Assembly: GCF_000421545.1 (NCBI RefSeq)
Contig: NZ_ATXF01000004.1
Span: forward strand, 558,001-622,000
Direction: 5' to 3'
Length of the DNA: 64,000 bases
From: Agromyces italicus DSM 16388
GTDB taxonomy: Bacteria > Actinomycetota > Actinomycetes > Actinomycetales > Microbacteriaceae
Position 1 is the stretch's first letter. Every line of letters begins with the position of its first letter. This document shows, in pieces, positions 39,695 through 47,717 of this stretch. A program made the translations under genes and the position numbers. The notes beneath the pieces were generated by a model, which was not told where the DNA came from, searched no databases, and saw only the letters and a list, made by a program, of their open reading frames with translations.

Positions 39695-40998
39695 GCACCG
39701 TGACCACCGACCCCGCCGTGCCCCTGACGGCCTCGCTCGACAAGACGGTCGTCGTCAGCTGGAAGGCGCCGATCGCGTTCGCGATCTTCACCGTGCTCGC
39801 CGCCGTGCTCTTTGCCGCAGCCGGAAGCCATGGCGAGGCGACGTTCCGGCTCTCGCAGGGCAACGACCTCCTCCAGCTGCCCGACGTCACGCTCTCGAGC
39901 GAGGTCACCTCGTGGGTCTGCATCGTGCTCATGGCGGCGATCACCGTCGTTTCCGCCCTCCTCGTGCGGGCGAAGCGCAAGGTCGGCATTTGGCTCGTCG
40001 CGCTGTTCGCCGTGATCTTCCTCATCGGCTTCCTCACGTGGGCGGCCGCGGGTTCGCGCACTCCGGTCATCCCGCTGCCCGGGCTCCTCGCGAGCGCGCT
40101 GAGCCTCTCGGTTCCGCTCATCTTCGGTTCGCTCTGCGGCGTCATCTCCGAGCGCGTCGGCGTCGTCAACATCGCGATCGAGGGTCAGCTGCTCGCGGGC
40201 GCCTTCACCTCGGCGGTCGTCGCGTCCGCGGTCGGCAACGCTGTCATGGGTCCCGCGCTCGGCATGGTCGCGGCCGCGATCTCGGGCGTGCTCGTCGCGT
40301 TCGTGCTCGCGGCGTTCTCGATCAAGTACTTCGTCGATCAGGTCATCGTCGGCGTCGTGCTGAACGTGCTCGTGCTCGGCCTCACGAGCTTCATGTTCTC
40401 GCAGGTGCTCGCGCCGAACGCGGCCGTGCTCAACTCGCCGCCGCGCCTCGAACGGCTGCCGATCCCCGTCCTCAGCGAGATCCCGCTGATCGGTCCGATG
40501 TTCTTCCGCCAGACGATCCTCGTGTACCTCATGTACATCGCCGTCGCGGTCGTCTACGTCGGCCTGTTCCACACCCGCTGGGGCCTCCGCCTCCGCTCGG
40601 TGGGCGAGCACCCGCAGGCCGCAGACACGGTCGGCATCAACGTCACGGGCACCCGATTCTGGAACGTCTCGCTCGCCGGCGCGATCGCCGGACTCGGCGG
40701 TGCGTTCTTCACCATCGGCTCGGGCATCGCCTTCAGCAAGGAGATGACCGCGGGCGCGGGCTTCATCGCCCTTGCTGCCGTGATCTTCGGCCAGTGGGAC
40801 CCGATCAAGGCCACGCTCGCGGCGCTGCTGTTCGGCTTCGCGACGAGCCTGCAGGTGACGCTGTCGATCATCGGTTCGCCCGTGCCGAGCGAGTTCATGC
40901 TGATGCTGCCGTACCTCATCACGATCCTCGCGGTGGCCGGTTTCGTGGGCAGGGTCCGCGGCCCCGCCGCGGCGGGCAAACCGTACATCAAGTCCTGA
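39691..40998 (+). CDS. Nucleoside ABC transporter permease 2
   Basis: 435 residues and about ten membrane segments, BPD_transp_2 family (YufQ-like). Family blocks: SERVGVVNIAIEGQLLAGAF, FVDQVIVGVVLNVLVLGL, GLRLRSVGEHPQAADTVGINV and GAGFIALAAVIFGQWDP. The GTG at 39691 overlaps the permease 1 stop by four bases. It forms the membrane pore with permease 1. A perfect 13-bp hairpin follows before cdd. Confidence 0.94.
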
Positions 40999-41000
40999 GC

Positions 41001-41029
41001 GGATGCCTCGGGGCCGCCCCGAGGCATCC
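41001..41029 (+). terminator. 13-bp perfect hairpin between the ABC operon and cdd
   Basis: GGATGCCTCGGGG (41001-41013) and its complement (41017-41029) enclose a three-base loop. It starts two bases after the permease 2 stop and 29 bases before the cdd start. It could end the transporter message or reduce readthrough into cdd-deoA. Confidence 0.75.
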
Positions 41030-41057
41030 ATCACCTCATCTGCAACGGGGGAGCAAC

Positions 41058-41474
41058 ATGACCGAGACGGATGCGATCGATTGGCAGGGCCTGCGCGAGC
41101 GCGCCCGCGAAGCGATGGCGAAGGCGTACGTGCCGTACTCCGAGTTCCCGGTGGGGGCGGCGGCGATCGTCGACGACGGCCGCATCGTGAGCGGCTGCAA
41201 CGTCGAGAACGCTTCGTACGGCGTCACGCTCTGCGCCGAGTGCTCGCTCGTGTCGGCGCTCATCATGTCGGGCGGCGGCAAGCTCGTCGCGTTCACCTGC
41301 GTCGACGGGCACGGGGCGACGCTCATGCCCTGCGGGCGGTGCCGTCAACTGCTGTACGAGCACTCGGCCGAGAGCATGGTGCTCGACACCGTGTCGGGAC
41401 TGAAGACCATCGACGAGGTGCTGCCCGACGCGTTCGGCCCGCGCCAGCTCGCAGAATTCCGAGGAGAAGCATGA
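41058..41474 (+). CDS. cdd: Cytidine deaminase
   Basis: Deaminates cytidine and deoxycytidine to (deoxy)uridine in pyrimidine salvage. 138 residues, the short tetrameric form. Zinc site: Cys59-Ala-Glu61 (Glu61 as proton shuttle) with Cys92 and Cys95 in PCGRC; GCNVENASYG is the substrate-binding block. The ATG at 41058 has GGGGGAG six bases upstream. The stop overlaps the next start (ATGA). Its product feeds the nucleoside phosphorylase that follows. Confidence 0.97.
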   Translation: MTETDAIDWQGLRERAREAMAKAYVPYSEFPVGAAAIVDDGRIVSGCNVENASYGVTLCAECSLVSALIMSGGGKLVAFTCVDGHGATLMPCGRCRQLLYEHSAESMVLDTVSGLKTIDEVLPDAFGPRQLAEFRGEA

Positions 41475-42775
41475 GCACCGCCATCGAGCCCTTCGACGCC
41501 GTCGACCTGATCCGCGCGAAGCGCGACCGGCGCGAGCTCACGTCGCCCGAGATCGCTTGGCTCGTCGACGCCTACACGCGCGGCTACGTCGCCGACGAGC
41601 AGATGTCGGCCATGACGATGGCGATCTTCCTCAACGGCATGACCCGCCGCGAGATCCGCGACCTGACGATGGCGATGATCGCCTCGGGCGAGCGCATGGA
41701 CTTCTCGGGGCTCGGGAAGCCCACGAGCGACAAGCACTCCACGGGCGGCGTCGGCGACAAGATCACGCTGCCGCTGATGCCCCTCGTCGCGACCTTCGGC
41801 GTCGCCGTGCCGCAGCTCTCGGGGCGCGGGCTCGGCCACACGGGCGGCACGCTCGACAAGCTCGAGTCGATCCCGGGGTGGCGGGCCGACCTCACGAACG
41901 ACGAGATGTTCGCGCAGCTGCGCGACGTCGGCGGCGTGATCTGCGCCGCGGGCGCCGGGCTCGCGCCGGCCGACAAGAAGCTCTACGCGCTCCGCGACAT
42001 CACCGGCACGGTCGAGGCGATCCCGCTCATCGCGTCGTCGATCATGTCGAAGAAGATCGCCGAGGGCACGGGCGCGCTCGTGCTCGACGTGAAGTTCGGC
42101 TCGGGCGCGTTCCTCCAAGACATCGAGCGCTCGCGCGAACTCGCCCGTACGATGGTCGAGCTCGGCGAGGACGCCGGGGTCGCGACGAGCGCCCTCATCA
42201 CGAACATGAACGTGCCGCTCGGGCTCACGATCGGCAACGCCAACGAGGTGCGCGAATCGGTCGAGGTGCTCGCCGGCGGCGGCCCCGCCGACGTGCGCGA
42301 GCTCACGGTCGAACTCGCCCGTGAGATGCTCGCCCTGGCCGGGCGGCCCGACGTCGATGTCGAGGCCGCGCTCGACGACGGGCGCGCGATGGACACCTGG
42401 CGGCGCTCGATCGTCGCCCAGGGCGGCGACCCCGACGCAGCCCTGCCCGTCGCCCGCGAGCAGCACGTCGTGACCGCCGAGCGCGACGGCGTGCTCGTCG
42501 AGCAGCAGGCGCTGCCGTTCGGCATCGCCGCGTGGCGGCTCGGCGCGGGCCGCGCCCGCAAGCAGGACCCGGTGCAGCATGCCGCCGGCATCGAGCTGCA
42601 CGCGAAACCCGGCGACGCCGTGCGCGCCGGCCGGCCGCTCTTCACGCTGCACGCCGACGAGCCCGCACGATTCGAACGAGCCCTCGCCGCCGTCGAGGGC
42701 GCCTGGCGCATCGGCGACGCGGGCGACGCGATCGAGAACGGCGGCCCCCTCATCGCCGACCGGATCGGCCGCTGA
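41471..42775 (+). CDS. deoA: Thymidine/pyrimidine-nucleoside phosphorylase
   Basis: Splits thymidine, deoxyuridine or uridine with phosphate to the base and (deoxy)ribose 1-phosphate. 434 residues. The family signature is at 86-100 (SDKHSTGGVGDKITL), followed by GRGLGHTGGTLDKLESIPG, SSIMSKKIAEG and DVKFGSGAF; the C-terminal alpha/beta domain ends with HAKPGD and VEGAWRIG. The sequence alone does not separate thymidine phosphorylase from the broader pyrimidine nucleoside phosphorylase. It is coupled to cdd through an ATGA overlap. Confidence 0.95.
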   Translation: MSTAIEPFDAVDLIRAKRDRRELTSPEIAWLVDAYTRGYVADEQMSAMTMAIFLNGMTRREIRDLTMAMIASGERMDFSGLGKPTSDKHSTGGVGDKITLPLMPLVATFGVAVPQLSGRGLGHTGGTLDKLESIPGWRADLTNDEMFAQLRDVGGVICAAGAGLAPADKKLYALRDITGTVEAIPLIASSIMSKKIAEGTGALVLDVKFGSGAFLQDIERSRELARTMVELGEDAGVATSALITNMNVPLGLTIGNANEVRESVEVLAGGGPADVRELTVELAREMLALAGRPDVDVEAALDDGRAMDTWRRSIVAQGGDPDAALPVAREQHVVTAERDGVLVEQQALPFGIAAWRLGAGRARKQDPVQHAAGIELHAKPGDAVRAGRPLFTLHADEPARFERALAAVEGAWRIGDAGDAIENGGPLIADRIGR

Positions 42776-42803
42776 TCGGTGACCCGCTCTTCCCCGGTTG
42801 ATC

Positions 42804-42893
42804 GTTTCTCAGGAGATTTCGGACCGCACGCACCCCGCACGCGCGGAAATCTCCTGAGAAACATGCGGTCCGAGTAGCACCCTCCTGAGAAAC
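42804..42893. repeat. Compound inverted repeat with pseudoknot-ordered arms
   Basis: GTTTCTCAGGAGATTTC (42804-42820) pairs perfectly with 42846-42862. CGGACCGCA (42820-42828) pairs perfectly with TGCGGTCCG (42864-42872). The order a-b-a'-b' is that of an H-type pseudoknot. CTCCTGAGAAAC from the first right arm is repeated at 42882-42893. It lies between deoA and add and may terminate deoA or belong to a REP-like family. Confidence 0.7.
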
Positions 42894-42956
42894 GGTGTGG
42901 CGGGTCGCGGAGCTCCTTGCTTCGAGATTGCCGAGACTTCGTCGGGGTCGCGCCGC

Positions 42957-42962
42957 TATCGT
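42957..42962 (+). promoter_or_regulatory. -10 box for add
   Basis: TATCGT lies six bases before the GTG at 42969. There is no ribosome binding site. This is the leaderless type. Confidence 0.55.
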
Positions 42963-42968
42963 GGTCAC

Positions 42969-44090
42969 GTGAACACGATTCCGACGGAGTACCGGCTCGA
43001 GGGCGACGGCACGAACATCCAGGCCCTGCCCAAGATCTCGCTGCACGACCACCTCGACGGCGGCCTGCGGCCGCAGACCCTCATCGAGCTCGCCGACGAG
43101 CAGGGGCTCGAGGTTCCCGCCGCCGACGCCGACGGCCTCGCCGCCTGGTTCACCGAGCAGTCCAACTCGGGTTCGCTCGTCGAGTATCTGAAGACCTTCG
43201 ACCTCACGACTGCGGTCATGCAGACCCGGGCCGGGCTCTCGCGCGTCGCGCGCGAGTTCGTGCACGACCTCGCCGCCGACGGGGTCATCTACGGCGAGAT
43301 CCGCTGGGCGCCCGAGCAGCACCTCGCCCGCGGGCTCACACTCGACGAGGCGGTCGAGGCCGTGCAGGAGGGCCTCGAACAGGGTTCCGACGACGTGCGT
43401 CATCAGGGCGGAGGCATCCGTACCGGGCAGCTGATCACCGCGATGCGCCACGCCGACCGCGGGCTCGAGATCGCCGAACTCGCCGTGCGCCACCGTGATC
43501 GCGGCGTCGTCGGCTTCGACATCGCGGGCGCCGAGGCCGGCTTCCCGGCGAGCCGGCACCGTACCGCTTTCGACTACCTCGCGAGCCGGTTCATGCCGGT
43601 CACGGTGCATGCGGGGGAGGCCGACGGCCTCGAGTCGATCCGCAGCGCCCTCTTCGACGGCCGCGCGCTCCGCCTCGGTCACGGCGTCCGCATCGCGGAA
43701 GACCTCCTCATCGAACGCCAGGACGACGAGAACACCTACGTCTCGCTCGGCCCGGTCGCCCAGTGGGTGCGCGACCGTGAGATCGCCCTCGAGACGAGCC
43801 CGTCGTCGAACCTCCAGACCGGTGCGATCGCCGCATGGGGCGACGAGCTCGTCGACCATCCCTTCGATCTGCTCTACCAACTCGGCTTCCGGGTGACGGT
43901 GAACACCGACAATCGCCTCCAGTCGGGCACGAGTCTGACTCGCGAACTCGCACTCCTCAGCGACGCCTTCGGCTACGACCTCGACGACCTCGAGACGTTC
44001 CAGCTCAATGCGGCGGCGGCGGCCTTCCTGCCCCTCGATGACCGCGATGAGCTCGCCGAGCTCATTCAAGACGGCTTCGACGACGCCTGA
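42969..44090 (+). CDS. add: Adenosine deaminase
   Basis: Deaminates (deoxy)adenosine to (deoxy)inosine for salvage or catabolism through purine nucleoside phosphorylase. 373 residues. Metal-binding His26-x-His28 (SLHDHLDGGL), HAGE with the catalytic Glu, LGHGVRIAED, ETSPSSNLQTG and the late Asp in VNTDNRLQSG are all present. The open frame begins at 42897, but the leaderless GTG at 42969 gives the normal N-terminus. It is followed by two PTS genes after 67 bases, with a weak hairpin (44101-44107 with 44123-44129) between. Confidence 0.96.
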   Translation: MNTIPTEYRLEGDGTNIQALPKISLHDHLDGGLRPQTLIELADEQGLEVPAADADGLAAWFTEQSNSGSLVEYLKTFDLTTAVMQTRAGLSRVAREFVHDLAADGVIYGEIRWAPEQHLARGLTLDEAVEAVQEGLEQGSDDVRHQGGGIRTGQLITAMRHADRGLEIAELAVRHRDRGVVGFDIAGAEAGFPASRHRTAFDYLASRFMPVTVHAGEADGLESIRSALFDGRALRLGHGVRIAEDLLIERQDDENTYVSLGPVAQWVRDREIALETSPSSNLQTGAIAAWGDELVDHPFDLLYQLGFRVTVNTDNRLQSGTSLTRELALLSDAFGYDLDDLETFQLNAAAAAFLPLDDRDELAELIQDGFDDA

Positions 44091-44157
44091 CGACGCTGCC
44101 GACGGCGGATGCCACGCGCCCACGCCGTCCGCTCCGCCGCCCCCGAACGGACCCGAG

Positions 44158-44637
44158 ATGAACCTCCCACCCCTTCCCGACGAGGCCGTCGTCATCGGCG
44201 CGCACGCCGTCGACTGGCGCAGTGCCGTGCGTGAGACCGGGCGCGCGCTCACCCGCTCGGGCGCGACCCGATCGGACTACGCCGACCGCATGATCGCGGT
44301 CATCGAGGAGTTCGGCGCCTACGTCGTCATCGCCCCCGGGCTCGCGCTCGCACACGCCCGGCCAGGGCGCGACGTGCGCCGCGAGGGGCTCGCGGTCGTG
44401 ACGCTCGCCGAGCCGGTCGCATTCGGGCACCCGCACAACGATCCGGTGCGAGTCGTCGTCGGCCTCGCGGTCGAGAACGCGGAGGAGCACGTGGCCTCGG
44501 TCGCGAACCTCGCGAACGTCTTCAACGATGCCGGGGCGGTCGATCGGCTCGCCCGTGCGCGCGATGCCGCAGAGGTTCGCGCGCTCCTCGGCATCGGCGT
44601 CGGTGGAGGCGCAGTGGCGGGAGGGGGTGCGGCATGA
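44158..44637 (+). CDS. PTS IIA protein (mannitol/ascorbate type)
   Basis: 159 residues; the EIIA-2 fold of phosphotransferase systems, which accepts phosphate from HPr. The phosphorylated His is His66 in PGLALAHARPG, matching the L(A/P)HARP motif of fructose/mannitol/ascorbate IIA proteins. EFGAYVVIAP and VVTLAEPVAFGHPHNDPVRVVVGLA are also typical. The C-terminus ends in a Gly/Ala tail. It overlaps the IIB gene by four bases. No IIC gene is next to it, so the transported sugar, or a purely regulatory role, cannot be decided here. Confidence 0.9.
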   Translation: MNLPPLPDEAVVIGAHAVDWRSAVRETGRALTRSGATRSDYADRMIAVIEEFGAYVVIAPGLALAHARPGRDVRREGLAVVTLAEPVAFGHPHNDPVRVVVGLAVENAEEHVASVANLANVFNDAGAVDRLARARDAAEVRALLGIGVGGGAVAGGGAA

Positions 44638-44918
44638 AGATCATCGCGGTCTGCGGCGTGGGCATCGGCACCTCCGCAATTCTCAAGGTCAATGCCGAGC
44701 GCGCCCTCGAACGCCTCGAACTCACCGCCGACGTCGATGCGAGCGATCTCGCGGGCATCGCCGCCGCCGCGGCCGACGCGCAGGTGATCCTCACCTCGAG
44801 CGAACTCGCGCCGGCGGTGCGTCAGGCCGTCGGGCGGAGCTTCGCCGAGGTGGTCGAGGTGACGAACTACTTCGACGTCGACGAGATCTCGCGGCTCCTC
44901 GAGCGCTCGCTCGGCTGA
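44634..44918 (+). CDS. PTS IIB protein (ascorbate/lactose-type fold)
   Basis: 94 residues. The phosphocysteine is Cys7 in AVCGVGIGTSAILKVNAE, the P-loop-like IIB signature; the rest fits a small Rossmann-like IIB domain. It is translationally coupled to the IIA gene (ATGA). Downstream there is only a structured non-coding stretch and then a convergent phosphomutase, so the IIC membrane partner is absent from this locus. Confidence 0.9.
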   Translation: MKIIAVCGVGIGTSAILKVNAERALERLELTADVDASDLAGIAAAAADAQVILTSSELAPAVRQAVGRSFAEVVEVTNYFDVDEISRLLERSLG

Positions 44919-44929
44919 CGCACTCGCCC

Positions 44930-44999
44930 GGTTCAGGTGTGAACCACGAATCCGCGACGAAACCCCGATGCTCACGAGTTCAGGCGCGGAGTCGGGGTT
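44930..44999. other. Structured intergenic region, overlapping inverted repeats
   Basis: GGTTC (44930-44934) pairs with GAACC (44941-44945). TCCGCG (44951-44956) pairs with CGCGGA (44985-44990), and AACCCCGA (44961-44968) pairs with TCGGGGTT (44992-44999), the last two in a-b-a'-b' order. It lies between convergent genes and probably contains a terminator. No tRNA fold could be made from it. Confidence 0.45.
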
Positions 45000-45054
45000 C
45001 GAAGCCCGTGGTGGACGGCCGCCGGCGGGGATGTCCACTGGCCGGCACAGCTGA

Positions 45055-46779
45055 TCAGGCCACCAGCTCGCGCATGCCGGCCTCGAGCGTCGCGATCGTC
45101 GCCGTCGCCGCAGCACGGCGCTCGGCGACGGTGCCCTCCTCCGAGACGGCGTCGAGGTAGACCTTGAGTTTCGGCTCCGTGCCGCTCGGGCGCACCATCA
45201 CCCGAGCGCCGCCGTCGAGCACGATCCGCAGCACATCCGACGGGGGGAGCGAGCCGAAACCGTCGGCGAGGTCCTCGATGCGCTCGACGCGGATGCCACC
45301 GACCGAGGCCGGCGGTTCGGCGCGCAGCCGCGCCATGACCGCGCCGATGCGCGAGAGCTCGGTGACGCGGATCGAGATCTGGCCGGAGGCGTGGCATCCG
45401 AATCGCTCGACGAACTCGTCGAGGTGATCGGCGACCGTCTTGCCCTCGGCCTTCAGCTCGGCCGCGAGCGAGAGGAACGCGGCCGCCGCCGAGATGCCGT
45501 CCTTGTCGCGGACGACTTCGGGGTTCACGAGATAGCCGAGCGCCTCCTCGAAGCCGAAGACGAGGCCGGGCGCCCGTGAGATCCACTTGAAGCCGGTGAG
45601 CGTCGCCTCGAAGTCGAGCCCGTAGGCGCGGGCGACGGCCTCGAGGCCGGGGGAGGAGACGATCGAGCAGGCGAGCGAGCCCGACGGGCCGCCGTCGCCG
45701 CGTGCGCTCGCTGGAGCGCGGCGCGCTGCGAGCCACCCGAGCGTGAGGCCGACCTCGTTGCCGGTCAGCCGGCGGTACCCTGCGCCGTCGGGCGCGGCTG
45801 CGTCGGGGATCGCGACCGCGAGCCGGTCGGCGTCGGGGTCGTTCGCGACGACCAGTTCGGCGTCGACGGCGCGCGCGAGCTCGAACGAGAGGTCCATCGC
45901 GCCGGGCTCCTCGGGGTTCGGGAAGGAGACCGTCGGGAACGCGGCGTCGGGCGCGATCTGCGCCTCGACGAGCGCGGGGGCGTCGAACCCGGCGGCCTCG
46001 AGCACGCGTGACGCCGTCTCCCAGCCGACGCCGTGCATCGCCGTGTAGACGACGCGCGGCTGCGACGCGGGCGCGCCGGGGGCGGCGCTCGCGGCGGTCC
46101 GGCGCACGTACTCGTCGACGACGTCCTCGGTGGCGGTCTCGAAGCCGGCGCGCAGCAGTTCGGGCACGGTCGCGGTCGACGCGACGCGCAGGATGTGCGC
46201 CGCGATCTCGGCGTCGGATGGGGCGACGATCTGCGAACCGTGGTGCTCGCCGCCGAGGTACACCTTGTAGCCGTTGTCGTTCGGCGGGTTGTGCGAGGCC
46301 GTCACCATGACGCCCGCCGAGGTCTCGAGATGGCGCACGGCGAAGGCCAGTACCGGGGTCGGCAGCAGGCGTGGCAACAGGATGGCGCGCACCCCCGCCC
46401 CCGCCATGATCTCGGCGGTGTCACGGGCGAAGACGGCCGAGTTCTTGCGCCCGTCGTAGCCGATGACGACCGAGGGGGCCCGGCCCGGCGCGGCGTGCTC
46501 GAGCAGGTACGCGGCGAGCCCGGCGGCCGCTTGCGAGACGAGCACGCGGTTCATGCGGTTCGGGCCCGCGGCGATCTCGCCGCGGAGCCCCGCGGTGCCG
46601 AACTCGAGGCGCGCATCGAAGCGGTCGGCGAGTTCGGCGGATGCCGCGGCGTCGCCGCCGCGCACGGACTCGATGATCGCGGCGAGCTCGTCTCGGGTCT
46701 CGGGGTCGGGGTCCTGTGCGATCCAGGCCGAGGCGGCGGCGACGCGTTCTGCGTCGCGGGCGTCGGGTTCGTGCGTCAT
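45055..46779 (-). CDS. Phosphohexomutase (phosphoglucomutase/phosphomannomutase family)
   Basis: 574 residues, the length of PgcA/PGM2-like mutases. Phosphoserine Ser162 in VTASHNPPNDNGYKVY, metal loop NDPDADRLAVAIP, sugar-binding GFEEALGYLV, and phosphate-binding VMVRPSGTEPKLKVYLDA. PGM2-type members also act on (deoxy)ribose 1-phosphate, which would suit its place 26 bases after purine nucleoside phosphorylase by making pentose 5-phosphate; this is an inference from context. The ATG at 46779 has AAGGA seven to eight bases upstream. Confidence 0.93.
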   Translation of the reverse strand: MTHEPDARDAERVAAASAWIAQDPDPETRDELAAIIESVRGGDAAASAELADRFDARLEFGTAGLRGEIAAGPNRMNRVLVSQAAAGLAAYLLEHAAPGRAPSVVIGYDGRKNSAVFARDTAEIMAGAGVRAILLPRLLPTPVLAFAVRHLETSAGVMVTASHNPPNDNGYKVYLGGEHHGSQIVAPSDAEIAAHILRVASTATVPELLRAGFETATEDVVDEYVRRTAASAAPGAPASQPRVVYTAMHGVGWETASRVLEAAGFDAPALVEAQIAPDAAFPTVSFPNPEEPGAMDLSFELARAVDAELVVANDPDADRLAVAIPDAAAPDGAGYRRLTGNEVGLTLGWLAARRAPASARGDGGPSGSLACSIVSSPGLEAVARAYGLDFEATLTGFKWISRAPGLVFGFEEALGYLVNPEVVRDKDGISAAAAFLSLAAELKAEGKTVADHLDEFVERFGCHASGQISIRVTELSRIGAVMARLRAEPPASVGGIRVERIEDLADGFGSLPPSDVLRIVLDGGARVMVRPSGTEPKLKVYLDAVSEEGTVAERRAAATATIATLEAGMRELVA

Positions 46780-46805
46780 GCGTCGGTCCTTCCTGCGGGC
46801 GGCGC

Positions 46806-47633
46806 TCAGAGCGCGGCGACGATCTTCGCGAGCAGGGCGCTGATCACGGGCTCGGCGGCCTGCCCGGCCTCGATCACCTCGGCGTGGCTCAGCGGCGTCT
46901 GCTGGATGCCGGCGGCGAGGTTCGTGATGAGCGACATGCCGAGCACCTCCATGCCGGCCTGGCGGGCGGCGATCGCCTCGAGCGCGGTCGACATGCCGAC
47001 GATGTGCCCGCCGATGGTCTTCGCCATCTGCACCTCGGCCGGGGTCTCGTAGTGCGGGCCGCGGAACTGGCAGTACACGCCCTCGTCGAGACCGGGGGCG
47101 ATCGAGTGCGCGAGGTCGCGCAACCGCTGCGAGTACAGGTCGGTGAGGTCGATGAAGGTCGCGCCCTCGAGCGGGGAGTCGGCCGTGAGGTTGAGGTGGT
47201 CGCTGATCAGCACGGGGGTGCCGGGCGTCCAGTGCTCTTTGATGCCGCCGGCGCCGTTCGTGAGGATCATCGTCGTCGCGCCGGTGGCGGCCGCAGTGCG
47301 CACCGAGTGCACGACCCGACGCACGCCGTGGCCCTCGTAGTAATGGGTGCGGGCGCCGATCACGAGTGCGCGCCTGCCGCTCGGCAGCAGCACCGAGCGC
47401 AGGGTGCCCGCATGCCCCTCGAGCGCGGGCTTCGAGAAGCCCGGCACCTCGGTCGCTGCGAGCGTGTGGGTCGTCTCGCCGATGAGTTCAGCGGCACGCC
47501 CCCAGCCGCTGCCGAGCGTCAGCGCGACGTCGTGGCGCTGCACACCCGTGAGTTCGGCGATCTTCGCGGCGGCGGCTGCGGCCACCTCGAACGGGTCGGC
47601 AGTGGGGTCGTCCAGCGGGTTCGCATCGTGCAT
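46806..47633 (-). CDS. Purine nucleoside phosphorylase
   Basis: Cleaves inosine, guanosine and deoxy forms with phosphate. 275 residues, the trimeric class. GSGWG phosphate loop near 42-46, ATEVPGFSKPALEGHAG, ARTHYYEGHG, LTNGAGGI, ISDHLNLT, the purine-site segment CQFRGPHYETPAEV with its Glu, and GMSTALEAIAARQAG. The ATG at 47633 has a TAGAGT box six bases upstream. Likely cotranscribed with the mutase gene. It continues the adenosine deaminase step. Confidence 0.96.
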   Translation of the reverse strand: MHDANPLDDPTADPFEVAAAAAAKIAELTGVQRHDVALTLGSGWGRAAELIGETTHTLAATEVPGFSKPALEGHAGTLRSVLLPSGRRALVIGARTHYYEGHGVRRVVHSVRTAAATGATTMILTNGAGGIKEHWTPGTPVLISDHLNLTADSPLEGATFIDLTDLYSQRLRDLAHSIAPGLDEGVYCQFRGPHYETPAEVQMAKTIGGHIVGMSTALEAIAARQAGMEVLGMSLITNLAAGIQQTPLSHAEVIEAGQAAEPVISALLAKIVAAL

Positions 47634-47639
47634 CCCACC

Positions 47640-47645
47640 ACTCTA
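47640..47645 (-). promoter_or_regulatory. -10 box for purine nucleoside phosphorylase
   Basis: TAGAGT on the minus strand, six bases before the ATG at 47633; leaderless type. It faces the divergent lpdA promoter within 84 bases. Confidence 0.55.
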
Positions 47646-47705
47646 GAACGCGTCGGATGCTTCGGCGCGAAGCTGCGCATGTGCTGGCCGTGCCCGTGAA
47701 ACTGG

Positions 47706-47711
47706 CAGAAT
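47706..47711 (+). promoter_or_regulatory. -10 box for lpdA
   Basis: CAGAAT lies six bases before the ATG at 47718. It supports this start over the in-frame GTG two codons earlier. Confidence 0.45.
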
Positions 47712-47717
47712 GTGAGC

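Noticed and set aside
44950-45010. tRNA-like T-loop GGTTCGAAGCCC
   Set aside because: No acceptor, D or anticodon stem can be formed around it, and the candidate T stem has mismatches.
45055-46779. Phosphomannomutase feeding the GDP-mannose enzyme at 33168
   Set aside because: Not excluded, but size and adjacency to purine nucleoside phosphorylase favour a PGM2-like or phosphopentomutase role, so no manB symbol is assigned.
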